Counted from the stretch's first letter, positions 24,672 through 33,648 are shown. The stretch is DNA of 64,000 nt from Nocardia elegans NBRC 108235 (GCF_001612845.1 NZ_BDBF01000021.1:62001-126000); one strand, 5' to 3'. A program made the numbers and translations. Notes: generated from the letters alone by a model not told the origin.

Positions 24672-25457
24672 TCAGGCTTTGGAATCGCTCTTGCTCAAGA
24701 ATTTGTCGACGATCGCCTGATGTTCGGGGGTATCGAAGGACTGGAATTCCTCCGCGAGCGCGTATTCGAGTATTCCGGTGATAGCGCGCTTGACGTGCAG
24801 GTTCAGCACGCGCTTGGTGGACTGGATGGCCTGTGGAGGCTGGGCGGCGAACTTTGCGGCCAAGGCGACCGACTGCTCCAGCAGTTCGGCGTCGGGCACC
24901 ACGCGGTTCGCCAGACCGAGCGCGACGGCCTGCTGGGCGGGAATGCGCTCGCTGGTGAACAGGTATTCCTTGGCGCGCAACAGACCCATCAGCAGCGGCC
25001 AAGTGGGCGCGCCTCCGTCGGCCGCGGTGAGTCCGACGCCCACGTGCGGATCGGCCATGTAGGCGCTTTCGGCGATCAGGACGACATCGCTGAGCACGGC
25101 GAGATTGCAGCCGAGCCCGACCGCCGGCCCGTTGACCGCGGCCACGATCGGCAGCGGGAAGTCGACCATTTCGTTCACCAGCGCCCGTGCCCCGTCGATC
25201 TCCGAGCGTCGCATGTCGCGGTCCAGCCGCACCGCGCGCAGATGGTTGAAATCGCCACCAGCGCTGAACGCCCGCCCGGCCCCCGTCAGCACTACCGCGC
25301 GCGCCTCCGGATCGGCGGCGATGTGGCGCCAGACTCCGACGACGGCGTCATGCAGCTGCTCGTTCGCCGCGTTCAGGGCCTCCGGCCGGTTGAGGGTCAC
25401 GATACGCACGGCACCGCGCGCCTCGATCAGAAGTTCGGGTTCGAAAGTCGAGCTCAT
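24672..25457 (-). CDS. Enoyl-CoA hydratase/isomerase family protein
   Basis: 261 residues with crotonase markers TLNRPEALNAAN, FSAGGDFNHL (CoA-binding/oxyanion loop) and NGPAVGLGCNLAVLSDVVLI. The first hydratase Glu is replaced by Asn-Leu (GCNLAV), and the second region reads ADPHVGVGLTAADGGAPTWPLLMG with no Glu. An Asp in TAADGG may serve instead. It is therefore probably not a simple hydratase. It leads a leftward cluster with the NAD(P)-binding protein behind it (49 bp). Confidence 0.85.
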   Translation of the reverse strand: MSSTFEPELLIEARGAVRIVTLNRPEALNAANEQLHDAVVGVWRHIAADPEARAVVLTGAGRAFSAGGDFNHLRAVRLDRDMRRSEIDGARALVNEMVDFPLPIVAAVNGPAVGLGCNLAVLSDVVLIAESAYMADPHVGVGLTAADGGAPTWPLLMGLLRAKEYLFTSERIPAQQAVALGLANRVVPDAELLEQSVALAAKFAAQPPQAIQSTKRVLNLHVKRAITGILEYALAEEFQSFDTPEHQAIVDKFLSKSDSKA

Positions 25458-25505
25458 AGGTTCTCCCAGGTGTTCGGATGGGTGTGCGGTCGGCGGGTGC
25501 TGGCG

Positions 25506-26186
25506 TCAGGTGCCGGCGCGGTCCTTCGCCGAGAAGGTCAGTACCGGAACGGGATTCGAATCCGGGACGGTCAACAGCTCCGCGACCCGCTCACCGATCT
25601 CGACATCGGTGAGCCAATCCGGCTCGGCCTGCGCACGGGTGCTGCGGCCGTTGACCATGGCGGCGATCAGGAGTTCACGGATCTTCACTCCGGAGTCGCG
25701 GGCTTCCTTGGCCCAGGCGCGCACCAGGTTGCGCTGGGCAGCCTGGACCATCGAAACCGGGGCCATCCCGGGGAAGACGGCATCGGCCATGCCACCGCCG
25801 ATGGCGAGATAGGTTGCTCCCGGCGACAGCCGCGGCAACAGCACCCGCGCGGCATTGACGTGCGGACGCAGGAGCTTGTCGAACACCTCGGTGACTGTGT
25901 TCCAGCCACATTCGGCGACGGGCGTCGGCTGCCACGGCCCGCTGACGGTGACCACGACGGCGGAGACGGTGGCGAGATCGGCCGCGTCCGCGAGTTCGGC
26001 GGCCGACGCTTCGCTGTGCAGGCTCCCGGGCACCGTGGAGAGCAGGGGATCGTTGTGCTGCACGGCGAGGTCGGTCAGTGTCGACTCGGTCCGCGCGGCC
26101 GCGACGGTCGTCCACCCGCGTTTCAGGCACGACGCGACGACACCCCGTCCGACGTCACCTGTCGCGCCGATCACCAGCACCCGCAT
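25506..26186 (-). CDS. NAD(P)-binding Rossmann (SDR-like) protein
   Basis: 226 residues from ATG 26186 (GAGGTGG upstream; an ATG at 26201 has no ribosome site). RVLVIGATGDVGRGVV begins an SDR-type Rossmann domain, followed by AAARTE and an acidic stretch. YLAIGGGMADAVFPG and MVQAAQRNLVRAWAKEA lie where the Ser and the Tyr-x-x-x-Lys of classical SDRs would be, but no Tyr-x-x-x-Lys is visible. Function is unknown, possibly an atypical reductase. It shares a divergent A/T-rich promoter region with the MaoC gene at 26360. Confidence 0.7.
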   Translation of the reverse strand: MRVLVIGATGDVGRGVVASCLKRGWTTVAAARTESTLTDLAVQHNDPLLSTVPGSLHSEASAAELADAADLATVSAVVVTVSGPWQPTPVAECGWNTVTEVFDKLLRPHVNAARVLLPRLSPGATYLAIGGGMADAVFPGMAPVSMVQAAQRNLVRAWAKEARDSGVKIRELLIAAMVNGRSTRAQAEPDWLTDVEIGERVAELLTVPDSNPVPVLTFSAKDRAGT

Positions 26187-26359
26187 CTGCCACCTCTGCA
26201 TCTCAATCGTTTATTTAGTAGAATCATATATCTATAATTCGATCCACCGCCAGGGCTTCATAATCAGGTAAATTATTTGACTAAATGCGAGCAACGGTCC
26301 TACGCTCGGGGGATCCCGAAGTGCGTTTCGCCGCCGGGTATCCAGTCGGAAGGTGAATA

Positions 26360-26815
26360 ATGGAGATCTACCGTGGTATCGCGGACCTCGAGGCCGCGGT
26401 CGGCCGGGAATTGGGGCCCACGGAGTGGTTCACGATGGAGCAGAAGCGGATCGACGGCTTCGCCGATGACACCGAGGACCATCAGTGGATTCATGTCGAC
26501 CCGGAGCGCGCGGCCGTTGGCCCGTTCGGGGCGACCCTGGCCCATGGGTTCCTCACGGTCTCGCTGGTGCCGTATTTCCTGAACCAGTTGCGCCGGATCG
26601 AAGGTGTACGCATGGGGGTCAACTACGGGCTGAACAAGGTTCGCTTCCCGGCGCCGGTTCGTAGTGGTGACCGGGTCCGGGCACGCAGCACTCTGATCGG
26701 CGCCGAGCGTGTCGGTGCGGACGGCGTGCAGCTCGTCACCCGGACCACTGTCGAGATCGAAGGCGGTGACAAGCCGGGCTGCGTGGCGGAACTCGTTGCC
26801 CGCTACTACTTTTGA
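26360..26815 (+). CDS. MaoC-like (R)-specific enoyl-CoA hydratase
   Basis: 151 residues after GGAAGG. The hydratase-2 signature is intact: FADDTEDHQWIHVDPERA (about 36-53), with the Asp and His dyad, then GPFGATLAHGFLTVSLVPYFL. A hydration step giving (R)-3-hydroxyacyl-CoA is expected. Unlike the MaoC protein at 22834, the catalytic dyad is present here. It converges on the VOC-family gene. Confidence 0.88.
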   Translation: MEIYRGIADLEAAVGRELGPTEWFTMEQKRIDGFADDTEDHQWIHVDPERAAVGPFGATLAHGFLTVSLVPYFLNQLRRIEGVRMGVNYGLNKVRFPAPVRSGDRVRARSTLIGAERVGADGVQLVTRTTVEIEGGDKPGCVAELVARYYF

Positions 26816-26894
26816 GCTGCCACTTCCGATCGGTGCGCCCCGTGAACGGCGCGGCTGTCGCTGCCGATGAGACGCCGGAGTCGAGATCGAGTGG

Positions 26895-27800
26895 TCAGCG
26901 CGGCTCGGCCGGCCGGCGCACTTCGGTGCGCGGCCGTTCCACGAGCTCGACGACCACACCGTCGGGATCCGCCAGGAACAGGACGGTGAAACCGCCGGTC
27001 GGAACGTCGGGCATCGGAATGAACGACGGCTGCTGCAGGCCGGGGTGACCGCTCGCGGCCAGGGCCGCGTACGCGGCGCGGACATCGTCGACCGCGAGTG
27101 CCATCCGGTAGAGGCCCTGCGTATTCGCGGTCCGCTGCGGTGCCGCGCCGGCCGCCGGCGCCTGGTCGAGTTCCAGCGAGAACGTCGGGTCCGTAGGCAG
27201 GACAAGCGAAATCCAGCCCTCACCCCGGGCGCGCGCGGCGAAGCCGATCCGCGAGTACCACCGCAGGCTCGCGGACAGATCGGAGCAACTGAGCCGCTCG
27301 TGGGAGATGAGCGCCGACTGTGGGTCCGAGGGTGCATGTTCGATCTCGACGAGTTCGACGACAACCCCGTCGGGGTCCCGCAGTCGTACCGCGGGCCTGT
27401 GGGCTCCGCGGACCATGCTGCCGCCGGCGACGTCCACCGGATCGTGACCGGACTCGGCGAGGCGCCCACGAATCCGGGACAGCGATGGCACGCGGTATCC
27501 GATAGCTGCCAGGCCCGCCACCCCCGGACGCGGGGTGGGTGCAACGGTCGCGGGTGTCTGCCACTCGACCAGTTCGAGGGCAGGCGCCGCCCGCGGACCG
27601 CGCGGATCGTAGAGAAACACCGTCTCGCTGTCGGTGCTCGACGGCATCCCCATGCATGTGGCATCCACCCCCTTTCCCGTTGAACGCATCCGGGGCGCGA
27701 TCTCGAACAAGGTCGTGTAGTAGGCCTCGGCGCGCGCCTGATCAACGGTGTTGAGGTTGCAGTGCATCACGGCATGGGCGTGTTCGGGAGGTGGTTTCAC
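26895..27800 (-). CDS. Two-module VOC-superfamily (glyoxalase/extradiol dioxygenase fold) protein
   Basis: 301 residues from GTG 27800, chosen for GGGGAGAG 7 bp upstream. There are two tandem VOC modules (about 10-155 and 165-290), each ending in DPDGVVVELVE, the usual metal-ligand Glu. The first-strand His of each module is plausible (VMHCNL and ISHERL), but the middle ligand of type I extradiol dioxygenases is not seen (AAIGYRV and YRMALAV). I would not call it a ring-cleaving dioxygenase without structural support. An acyl-CoA epimerase or binding role is possible. Its promoter carries a TTGACG palindrome shared with other operons. Confidence 0.72.
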   Translation of the reverse strand: MKPPPEHAHAVMHCNLNTVDQARAEAYYTTLFEIAPRMRSTGKGVDATCMGMPSSTDSETVFLYDPRGPRAAPALELVEWQTPATVAPTPRPGVAGLAAIGYRVPSLSRIRGRLAESGHDPVDVAGGSMVRGAHRPAVRLRDPDGVVVELVEIEHAPSDPQSALISHERLSCSDLSASLRWYSRIGFAARARGEGWISLVLPTDPTFSLELDQAPAAGAAPQRTANTQGLYRMALAVDDVRAAYAALAASGHPGLQQPSFIPMPDVPTGGFTVLFLADPDGVVVELVERPRTEVRRPAEPR

Positions 27801-27874
27801 GGCAGGGCTCTCCCCTTCGAAGATCGGGCCGCAACGGAGATCGCGGCCTCGGGATCGGCTCAACCTAACCAATT

Positions 27875-27890
27875 ATGACGATTGCGTCAA
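27875..27890 (-). promoter_or_regulatory. TTGACG-N4-CGTCA palindrome over the -35 of the VOC gene
   Basis: On the minus strand TTGACG-CAAT-CGTCAT is followed, after a 17-bp spacer from the TTGACG, by a -10-like TAGGTT. The palindrome therefore covers the -35 region, 75-90 bp upstream of the gene. It is the same motif as at 27998, 48809, 52139 and 57357. Confidence 0.6.
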
Positions 27891-27997
27891 TATAGTCCGC
27901 TGATCGGGCGGGATGCGCCGCTATCCTACAGTTTCCGCTGGGCAGAGTCATCGAAATGCGCTGTAAAAAGGGCGATTCCGCACTGCTTTGACTTGTT

Positions 27998-28013
27998 TTG
28001 ACGAAATAGTCAA
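27998..28013 (+). promoter_or_regulatory. TTGACG-N4-AGTCAA palindrome over the -35 of the split dehydrogenase operon
   Basis: TTGACG-AAAT-AGTCAA is followed by a -10-like TACAGT at 28023-28028 (19-bp spacer). It lies back to back with the site at 27875, so the two divergent units are probably controlled together. Confidence 0.6.
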
Positions 28014-28136
28014 ATAATCTGTTACAGTGACAGTCGAAGTTCGACCGTGGCCCCGTTCCCGCCGACAGGGGGGCCGACCGGCACATCAGCATCGCGTGGG
28101 CCCCGCAGTGGGGCACCGCTGGAACCAGGAGGGGTC

Positions 28137-28187
28137 ATGCAGAACCCGTTCGCACCCGGCCGGGCGATCGTGGGTGGATTCGGATGA
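28137..28187 (+). CDS. Possible 16-residue leader peptide coupled to the acyl-CoA dehydrogenase
   Basis: An ATG at 28137 has an excellent AGGAGGGG ribosome site. It opens a 16-codon frame (MQNPFAPGRAIVGGFG) whose TGA overlaps the ATG of the next gene as ATGA. The dehydrogenase itself has only a weak site. I infer translational coupling. The peptide may have no function of its own. Confidence 0.4.
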   Translation: MQNPFAPGRAIVGGFG

Positions 28188-29383
28188 CCGAGTCGGCCGG
28201 GGGGGAGGTCTCCTACCCCGAGGCGCGCGATGACTGGGCGCGAGACCCCTCCGCCTATCGCCGGGCCCTGCGGCAATTCATCGCCACCGAGCCAGGGCTG
28301 GATCGCTGGCGCGGGGTCGACTATCCGACCACCGAAGACCGGATGCGCGACAACGCCGCGCTGTCGAAGTTGCTCAGCGAGGGCGGCTGGAATCGCTATG
28401 GATGGCCCCCGTCAGCCGGCGGCCTGGGCGGAGACGAGCGACATCGCGCGGTGATGTATGACGAGCTGAGCGCCGCGGGGCTGGCGGTGCCAGAGCAGAA
28501 CAAGCTGCTCGAGACGCTCGGCCCGGCGGTATTGCGGTTCGCTCCGGACTTGGCGGCGCAGTTCATGCCGTCTTATCTGGCCGGCGAGGAGTGGTGGGGC
28601 CAGGGCTTTTCCGAGCCGGAGGCGGGTAGCGACCTGGCTGGGCTGCGCTGCCGCGCCCGGCGTGCGGGCGAGAATTACGTGCTCTCCGGCCAGAAGATCT
28701 GGACCAGTCACGGCGCCACCGCGCGCCGGCTGATCTGCCTGGTCCGTACCGGCACGCTGGAGAGCAGGCACCGGGGACTCAGCATGATCATGGTCGATAC
28801 CGACACGCCGGGCGTTGCCATCCGGCCCATCGCGCTGGCCAGTGGTCACAACGAGCTCGCCGAGGTGTTCTTCGACGATGCCGTAGTTCCGGCGGCGCGC
28901 CTGCTAGGCCAGGAGGGGGAGGGCTGGGCGGTGGCGATGTATCTGCTGCAGTTCGAGCGGGCCATGTACGCCTGGCTCAGCGCCACGGTGGCCTCGCGCC
29001 GGCTGCGCGAACTGCGCGCGGCGCTGAGCGGGCGACTGCTGCCCGACGGCGCTATCCGCCGATTCGGCGAATGTTATTCGGACATAGCCACTTTGAAAGC
29101 ACGAAGTGCAGATACGGTGCGCCGGCTCGCCGCGGGCCGGACGGTGGGGCCCGAAGCGAGTATCGACAAAATCCTGCTGGCAACGGTGGAGACCGGACTG
29201 CACGACCTCGCCCGAGATGTGCTGCCGGGTGAATTCCTCTTCGGGGACGACCCTGCCGCACAGCAGTGGCGGGCCGAGTGGTGGTACAGCCGGGCCTCGA
29301 CGATTATGGGCGGTTCCGCGGAGGTCCAACGCGGGATCATCGCCGATCGGGTCCTCGGCCTGCCCAAGGAGCGTGGCGCATGA
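28184..29383 (+). CDS. Acyl-CoA dehydrogenase, alpha-type subunit of a split pair
   Basis: 399 residues. FSEPEAGSDLAGLRCRARR, GQKIWTSHGATARRLICLVRT, HNELAEVFFDDAVVPAARLLGQEGEGW and the C-terminal STIMGGSAEVQRGIIADRVLGLPKER are intact. The start codon is embedded in the ATGA junction with a short leader frame, and the stop overlaps the next gene (ATGA), so expression with the beta-type partner is tightly coupled. The arrangement resembles the FadE pairs of actinobacterial steroid side-chain degradation. Confidence 0.9.
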   Translation: MTESAGGEVSYPEARDDWARDPSAYRRALRQFIATEPGLDRWRGVDYPTTEDRMRDNAALSKLLSEGGWNRYGWPPSAGGLGGDERHRAVMYDELSAAGLAVPEQNKLLETLGPAVLRFAPDLAAQFMPSYLAGEEWWGQGFSEPEAGSDLAGLRCRARRAGENYVLSGQKIWTSHGATARRLICLVRTGTLESRHRGLSMIMVDTDTPGVAIRPIALASGHNELAEVFFDDAVVPAARLLGQEGEGWAVAMYLLQFERAMYAWLSATVASRRLRELRAALSGRLLPDGAIRRFGECYSDIATLKARSADTVRRLAAGRTVGPEASIDKILLATVETGLHDLARDVLPGEFLFGDDPAAQQWRAEWWYSRASTIMGGSAEVQRGIIADRVLGLPKERGA

Positions 29384-30423
29384 GCGCGGCATCGATCACG
29401 ACCACGCGCTCCGCGACGGATACGGCCGAGGGAAGAGATATGGGCTTGGATGCCGAGACACAGACCGTCATCGCCGAGTCGCTGCGAGAGTTGTTCGCGG
29501 CGCGGAACGGACGAGCGAGTCTGGCGCCGTTGCTCGCCGAACTCGGCTGGGCAGAGGTACTCGCCGCGGATCCGCGCGCGGCGGTCGGATTGCTGTTCAC
29601 CGAGCACGGTCGCGCGCTGGCCGGCTCCCGCGCGCTCGACGACGTCGTGCTCGCCGAACTGCCCGAAGTGCCCGACGCCGATCTGCGCCGCGCCGTCGTC
29701 TATCCGTCCGGAACCATCGATCTGCCGCGGGACCACGAATGGATCGACGGAATCGTGCTGGGACCACTGGATGACGTCGACGAGGTTGTGATCCCGGTGG
29801 CCGGGGCGCAGGGGACACCAGCGCTGTTCATCGTGCCGGTGGCCGATATCCGCGCCTCGGCTGCCCCGCTGGGTGGTTTCGACCCGGCCGCCGGATGGAC
29901 CGCGATCGGAGGGCTCGCGCTGGGGGATCTGGTTTCCACACCGGCCGGCCGGAGCTGGGAACGGGCCGTCGCCGCCGGGCATCGAGCACTCTCGGCCGAG
30001 ATACTCGGAATCTGTGATGCGACCATGGATCTGGTCACCGCGCACACCACGACGCGCGTCCAATTCAACCGCCCGATCGGTTCGTTCCAGGCGGTGCGCC
30101 ATCGGCTCGCCGAGGCGGCCGTCGCGATAGCCGGCGCACGCTCGGTCCTGGACGCCGCGTGGAACGCGGCCGCGGCACCCGGCGGCGGCGCGTGGGCGGC
30201 GAAGATCGCCAAGCTGCGAGCCGGCTGTGCTCAGGCCGAACTCATGCGCAACGCCGTTCAGGTATTCGGCGCCCTGGGCCTGACGCGGGAGGGCGATCTG
30301 CACAGGTACGTGACCAGGGCGGCCGCGCTCGACGCGTTGCTCGGCGGGCATCGGCTGCTCGCCGAAGCCGCGGGAAATGCGGTGCTCGACGGGACGGAGG
30401 ACGACTCCGCCTTCGGCTTCTGA
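29380..30423 (+). CDS. Acyl-CoA dehydrogenase, short beta-type subunit
   Basis: 347 residues. The N-terminal and middle domains are strongly reduced: there is no SEP-GSD motif. The C-terminal FAD-contact helix TTTRVQFNRPIGSFQAVRHRLAEAA and a VFGALGLTREGDLHRYVTRAAALDALLGG segment remain. It should form an alpha2beta2 complex with the 28184 product. It carries the FAD-binding Arg and does not seem able to act alone. Confidence 0.85.
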   Translation: MSAASITTTRSATDTAEGRDMGLDAETQTVIAESLRELFAARNGRASLAPLLAELGWAEVLAADPRAAVGLLFTEHGRALAGSRALDDVVLAELPEVPDADLRRAVVYPSGTIDLPRDHEWIDGIVLGPLDDVDEVVIPVAGAQGTPALFIVPVADIRASAAPLGGFDPAAGWTAIGGLALGDLVSTPAGRSWERAVAAGHRALSAEILGICDATMDLVTAHTTTRVQFNRPIGSFQAVRHRLAEAAVAIAGARSVLDAAWNAAAAPGGGAWAAKIAKLRAGCAQAELMRNAVQVFGALGLTREGDLHRYVTRAAALDALLGGHRLLAEAAGNAVLDGTEDDSAFGF

Positions 30424-30627
30424 GCGGGATTTTCCGGTCGGTGCGTGAAATACGGGGCACGACCTTCCGGCGGCCTATGGGCGCAAAGTTTCGGCGAGGA
30501 TCTGCGGAATGTGGAATGCGAAGGTGGCATTGTAATAAGTGCAATTAGCGCACTCATTTACCTATAGAATTTACGTTCGTCCGGCCCCGGTCGACACACC
30601 GTGGGACCATCTGTTCAAGGAGATCAC

Positions 30628-31389
30628 ATGACTTCCGCTGCGCGCCTTGCCGATCGCGTCGCGATCGTGACCGGCGCCGGTCAGGGCCTCGGCCGGGCGA
30701 TCGCGCTGCGGTACGCCGCCGAAGGGGCCCAGGTCGCCGTCGTCGACATCAACGAGGCCACGGCCGAGAAGGTGGCCGGGGAGATCACCGAGGCGGGCGG
30801 CAAAGCCGTCGCCGTCGCCTGTGACGTCTCGGACCGCAGCGCGGTCGACCGGGCCGCGGAGCTGGTGACCGCCAAGCTCGGCCCGGCCAACGTACTGGTC
30901 AGCAATGCGGGCGTCACACGCACCGCCCTGATCACGAAGATGACCGACGACGAGTGGTCGCGCGTACTCGACATCCACCTCAACGGCGCCTTCTACTGGT
31001 TGCAGGCCGTGGTGCCCGCGATGAAGGAGGCGCGCAAGGGTTACATCATCTTCACCAGCTCCGCGGCCGGGATCAACGGGACGATCGGTCAGATCAACTA
31101 TGGGTCCGCCAAGGCCGCACTCCTGGGTATGACCCGCTCGGCCGCGCGTGAGCTGGCCCGGCACAACATCATCGTCAACGCCGTGGCGCCCGCGGCCGCG
31201 ACCGAGATGACCGAGACCGTGCGCACGGACCCGCGCTTCAAGGACGCCTACCTCGAGAAGATCCCGCTGCAGCGATGGGCGCAGCCGGAGGAGATCGCCG
31301 GCGCGTACGCCTTCCTGGCGTCCGAGGACGCGAACTACATCACCGGACAGGTGCTTCCGGTGGACGGCGGACTGGTCATGGTGCGCTGA
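30628..31389 (+). CDS. SDR oxidoreductase, FabG/3-hydroxyacyl-CoA dehydrogenase-like
   Basis: 253 residues from ATG 30628 with AAGGAG. Full SDR set: VTGAGQGLGRAIA, DVSDRSAVD, VSNAG, Ser in FTSSAAG, Tyr-x-x-x-Lys in INYGSAKAALLGM, and the C-terminal TGQVLPVDGGL. It should oxidise a 3-hydroxyacyl-CoA or a ring hydroxyl with NAD(P)+. It is joined to the next acyl-CoA dehydrogenase by a TGATG overlap, so it is the first gene of a multi-gene operon reaching at least 33586 and probably 36813. Confidence 0.9.
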   Translation: MTSAARLADRVAIVTGAGQGLGRAIALRYAAEGAQVAVVDINEATAEKVAGEITEAGGKAVAVACDVSDRSAVDRAAELVTAKLGPANVLVSNAGVTRTALITKMTDDEWSRVLDIHLNGAFYWLQAVVPAMKEARKGYIIFTSSAAGINGTIGQINYGSAKAALLGMTRSAARELARHNIIVNAVAPAAATEMTETVRTDPRFKDAYLEKIPLQRWAQPEEIAGAYAFLASEDANYITGQVLPVDGGLVMVR

Positions 31390-32534
31390 TGGCCGCAGAT
31401 GTGCAGCGGCTCGAAGCCGCGGAACTGACCACCGAAGAGCAACGACTGCGGGAGGAAGTCCGCGAATTCCTGGCCGAGCGTTTGCCGGCGGGGAGTTACG
31501 ACATCGGGCTCGGAATCGCGGCCGATATCGACGCGGAATTCTCCCGCGACCTCGGCAAGCGCGGTTGGCTGGGAATGGCGCTGCCCGAGGAGTACGGCGG
31601 TGGCGGCCGAACGGCGGTGGAGCGCCTGATCGTCGTCGAGGAATTGCTCGCGGTCGGGGCCCCGGTGGGCTGGCACTGGGTTGCCGACCGCCAATCGGGG
31701 CCGAATATCGCGGCCAATGGCACCCACGAACAGAAGGGGTACTTTCTCCCGCGAATTGCCAAGGGGGAGTTGTCGTTCGCGATCGGGATGAGCGAACCCG
31801 AATCGGGTTCGGATCTCGCGTCGGTGCGTACCAGGGCAGTCCGGGTCGGCGACGGCTGGCTGATCAACGGAACCAAAATATGGACCTCCGGTGCGCTGGA
31901 GGCGACGCATATCCTCGGGCTCTTCCGCACATCCGACGAACGGTACGGGGGCCTCACACAGTTCATCGTGGATCGCCGGAGCAAGGGGCTGCGAGTATCA
32001 CCGATTCCGTTCATCGACGGGACCCGGCATTTCTGTGAAGTGTCGTTCACCGACGTCTTCGTGCCCGACACCATGCGGCTGGGAGACATCGGCGCGGGCT
32101 GGGGACAGAACAAGGCGGAGCTCGTCCTCGAACGCGGGGGAGTGGACCGGTGGATGTCGCTGATGCCGGTCCTCGAGCGTTGGGCAGCGCATCCGAGCAG
32201 TGCGGATCCGCGATGGGCCCGCAGCGATGTGGGGTCGATTGCCGCCCGGGCCTGGGCATTCCACGGTGTGTCGCTGTCGATAGCGAGGGCTGTGGACGAA
32301 GGCCGCTCGCCCACCGTCGAGGCGGCGCTGGCCAAGGAAATGGCGACCCGGTTCGAACAGGAATGTATCGAGATCGTCGCGCGTCATTTCGGCCATACAC
32401 CCGACTTGTCCTCGGCGGACCCCTATGAGTCGCTGCTCGCCCGGGCCATTCTCACCGGACCCTCGTGGACCATTCGTGGCGGCACGACCGAAATTCTGCG
32501 CAACATCATCGCGAAAGGGTTGATCCGGACATGA
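31389..32534 (+). CDS. Acyl-CoA dehydrogenase, alpha-type subunit of a split pair
   Basis: 381 residues starting in the TGATG overlap with the SDR. LPEEYGGGGRTAVERL, IGMSEPESGSDLASVRTRAV, GTKIWTSGALEATHILGLFRT, HFCEVSFTDVFVPDTMRLGD and GGTTEILRNIIAKGLIR define a complete dehydrogenase core. The C-terminal region carries an unusual acidic insert (HFGHTPDLSSADPYESLLAR). The pair is completed by the gene at 32531. Confidence 0.9.
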   Translation: MAADVQRLEAAELTTEEQRLREEVREFLAERLPAGSYDIGLGIAADIDAEFSRDLGKRGWLGMALPEEYGGGGRTAVERLIVVEELLAVGAPVGWHWVADRQSGPNIAANGTHEQKGYFLPRIAKGELSFAIGMSEPESGSDLASVRTRAVRVGDGWLINGTKIWTSGALEATHILGLFRTSDERYGGLTQFIVDRRSKGLRVSPIPFIDGTRHFCEVSFTDVFVPDTMRLGDIGAGWGQNKAELVLERGGVDRWMSLMPVLERWAAHPSSADPRWARSDVGSIAARAWAFHGVSLSIARAVDEGRSPTVEAALAKEMATRFEQECIEIVARHFGHTPDLSSADPYESLLARAILTGPSWTIRGGTTEILRNIIAKGLIRT

Positions 32535-33586
32535 GCGAAGTCGTCCGGCGCGATCCGGATCTGGTCCGGCTCGTCACGGAATTCTTCTCGCAGACATTCA
32601 CTCCGGATGTGGTGACAACGGTGGAGAACACGGGTTTCTCACCCGGTCTGTGGTCCTCGGTGGAACAACTCGGCCTGCCGCTGATCGGAATCGAGGAAGA
32701 CCTCGGCGGTTCCGGCGGCTCGCTGCTGGATCTGCTGGCCGTCGGCCACGCGGCCGGAGAGTATGCGGTGCCGCTGCCGCTGGCCGAGACCAGCCTGGCC
32801 GCCTGGTTGCTCACCTGCGCCGGTGCGCCGGTGGAGCCTGGACCGATGACCGTGATCCCGGATGCGACCCGCCTGCGTCTGGACGGAAATCGCCTGTCCG
32901 GCACCGCCGGGGACGTGGCATGGGCTAGCGGCGCCACCCGCGTGGTCGCGATCGTCGAGGACGGTAGCGGGTCCTCGCGCGTCGTTTCGGTGAATGCGGC
33001 GGATCTCGATATCGAAGCGAGCACCGACCTCGCCGGTATGCCGAAGGATCGGATATCGGCCGCGCACGTCGAGGCGCAGACCTGGGCCGGTGACGTCACC
33101 GCCGATGCCCTGCTGCTTCGTGGCGCGCTGCTGCGCTCGGCGCAGATGGCGGGCGCGATGACCGCGGCCTTCGATCTCACCAAACGATATGTCGAACAGC
33201 GGGTGCAGTTCGGTCGGCCGATCGGTGCATTCCAGTCCGTCCAGACTCACATCGTGGAGCTGGCGCAGGCATCGACATTGACCACGCTCTCGGTCGATCG
33301 GGCCGGGGTCGCGGCATTGCGTGGCCGGGCGTCGTTCGAGATCGTCGCGGCGAAATCGCTGGCCAACCGAAACGCGGGCCTCGCGGTCCGGGCCGCCCAT
33401 CAGGCCCACGGCGCGATCGGGATGACGAGGGAGTACTCGTTGCAACTGCTCTCGCGCCGCCTGCAGGGCTGGCGCGGGGAATTCGGCGACGAGATGACGC
33501 TGAACATGCGGCTCGGCGCGGCGATGGCCCGGGAGCGCGGTATCGCCGCCGCGGTCACATCGGTCGGTTCGACGGTCGCCGTCTGA
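32531..33586 (+). CDS. Acyl-CoA dehydrogenase, beta-type subunit
   Basis: 351 residues, ATGA overlap with the alpha gene. The N-terminal LPLIGIEEDLGGSGGSLLDLLAVGHAAGEYAVPLPLAE is typical of beta-type FadEs, the catalytic middle domain is eroded, and RYVEQRVQFGRPIGAFQSVQTHIVELAQ keeps the FAD contact. AHQAHGAIGMTREYSLQLLSRRLQGWRGEFGDE follows. It is the third such partner in the window. Confidence 0.88.
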   Translation: MSEVVRRDPDLVRLVTEFFSQTFTPDVVTTVENTGFSPGLWSSVEQLGLPLIGIEEDLGGSGGSLLDLLAVGHAAGEYAVPLPLAETSLAAWLLTCAGAPVEPGPMTVIPDATRLRLDGNRLSGTAGDVAWASGATRVVAIVEDGSGSSRVVSVNAADLDIEASTDLAGMPKDRISAAHVEAQTWAGDVTADALLLRGALLRSAQMAGAMTAAFDLTKRYVEQRVQFGRPIGAFQSVQTHIVELAQASTLTTLSVDRAGVAALRGRASFEIVAAKSLANRNAGLAVRAAHQAHGAIGMTREYSLQLLSRRLQGWRGEFGDEMTLNMRLGAAMARERGIAAAVTSVGSTVAV

Positions 33587-33648
33587 GCTGCGCTCGCTCC
33601 GTTCAACGCAACACGACGCTTTATCACTCAGTGGAAGGAACATCGCGC

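Noticed and set aside
24720..26237. A 505-codon plus-strand frame opposite the crotonase and the NAD(P)-binding protein
   Set aside because: Antisense shadow; composition dominated by Gly/Arg/His with no domain.
26895..27800. 2,3-dihydroxybiphenyl 1,2-dioxygenase
   Set aside because: The 2-His-1-Glu ligand set is not visible, so only the VOC fold is claimed.
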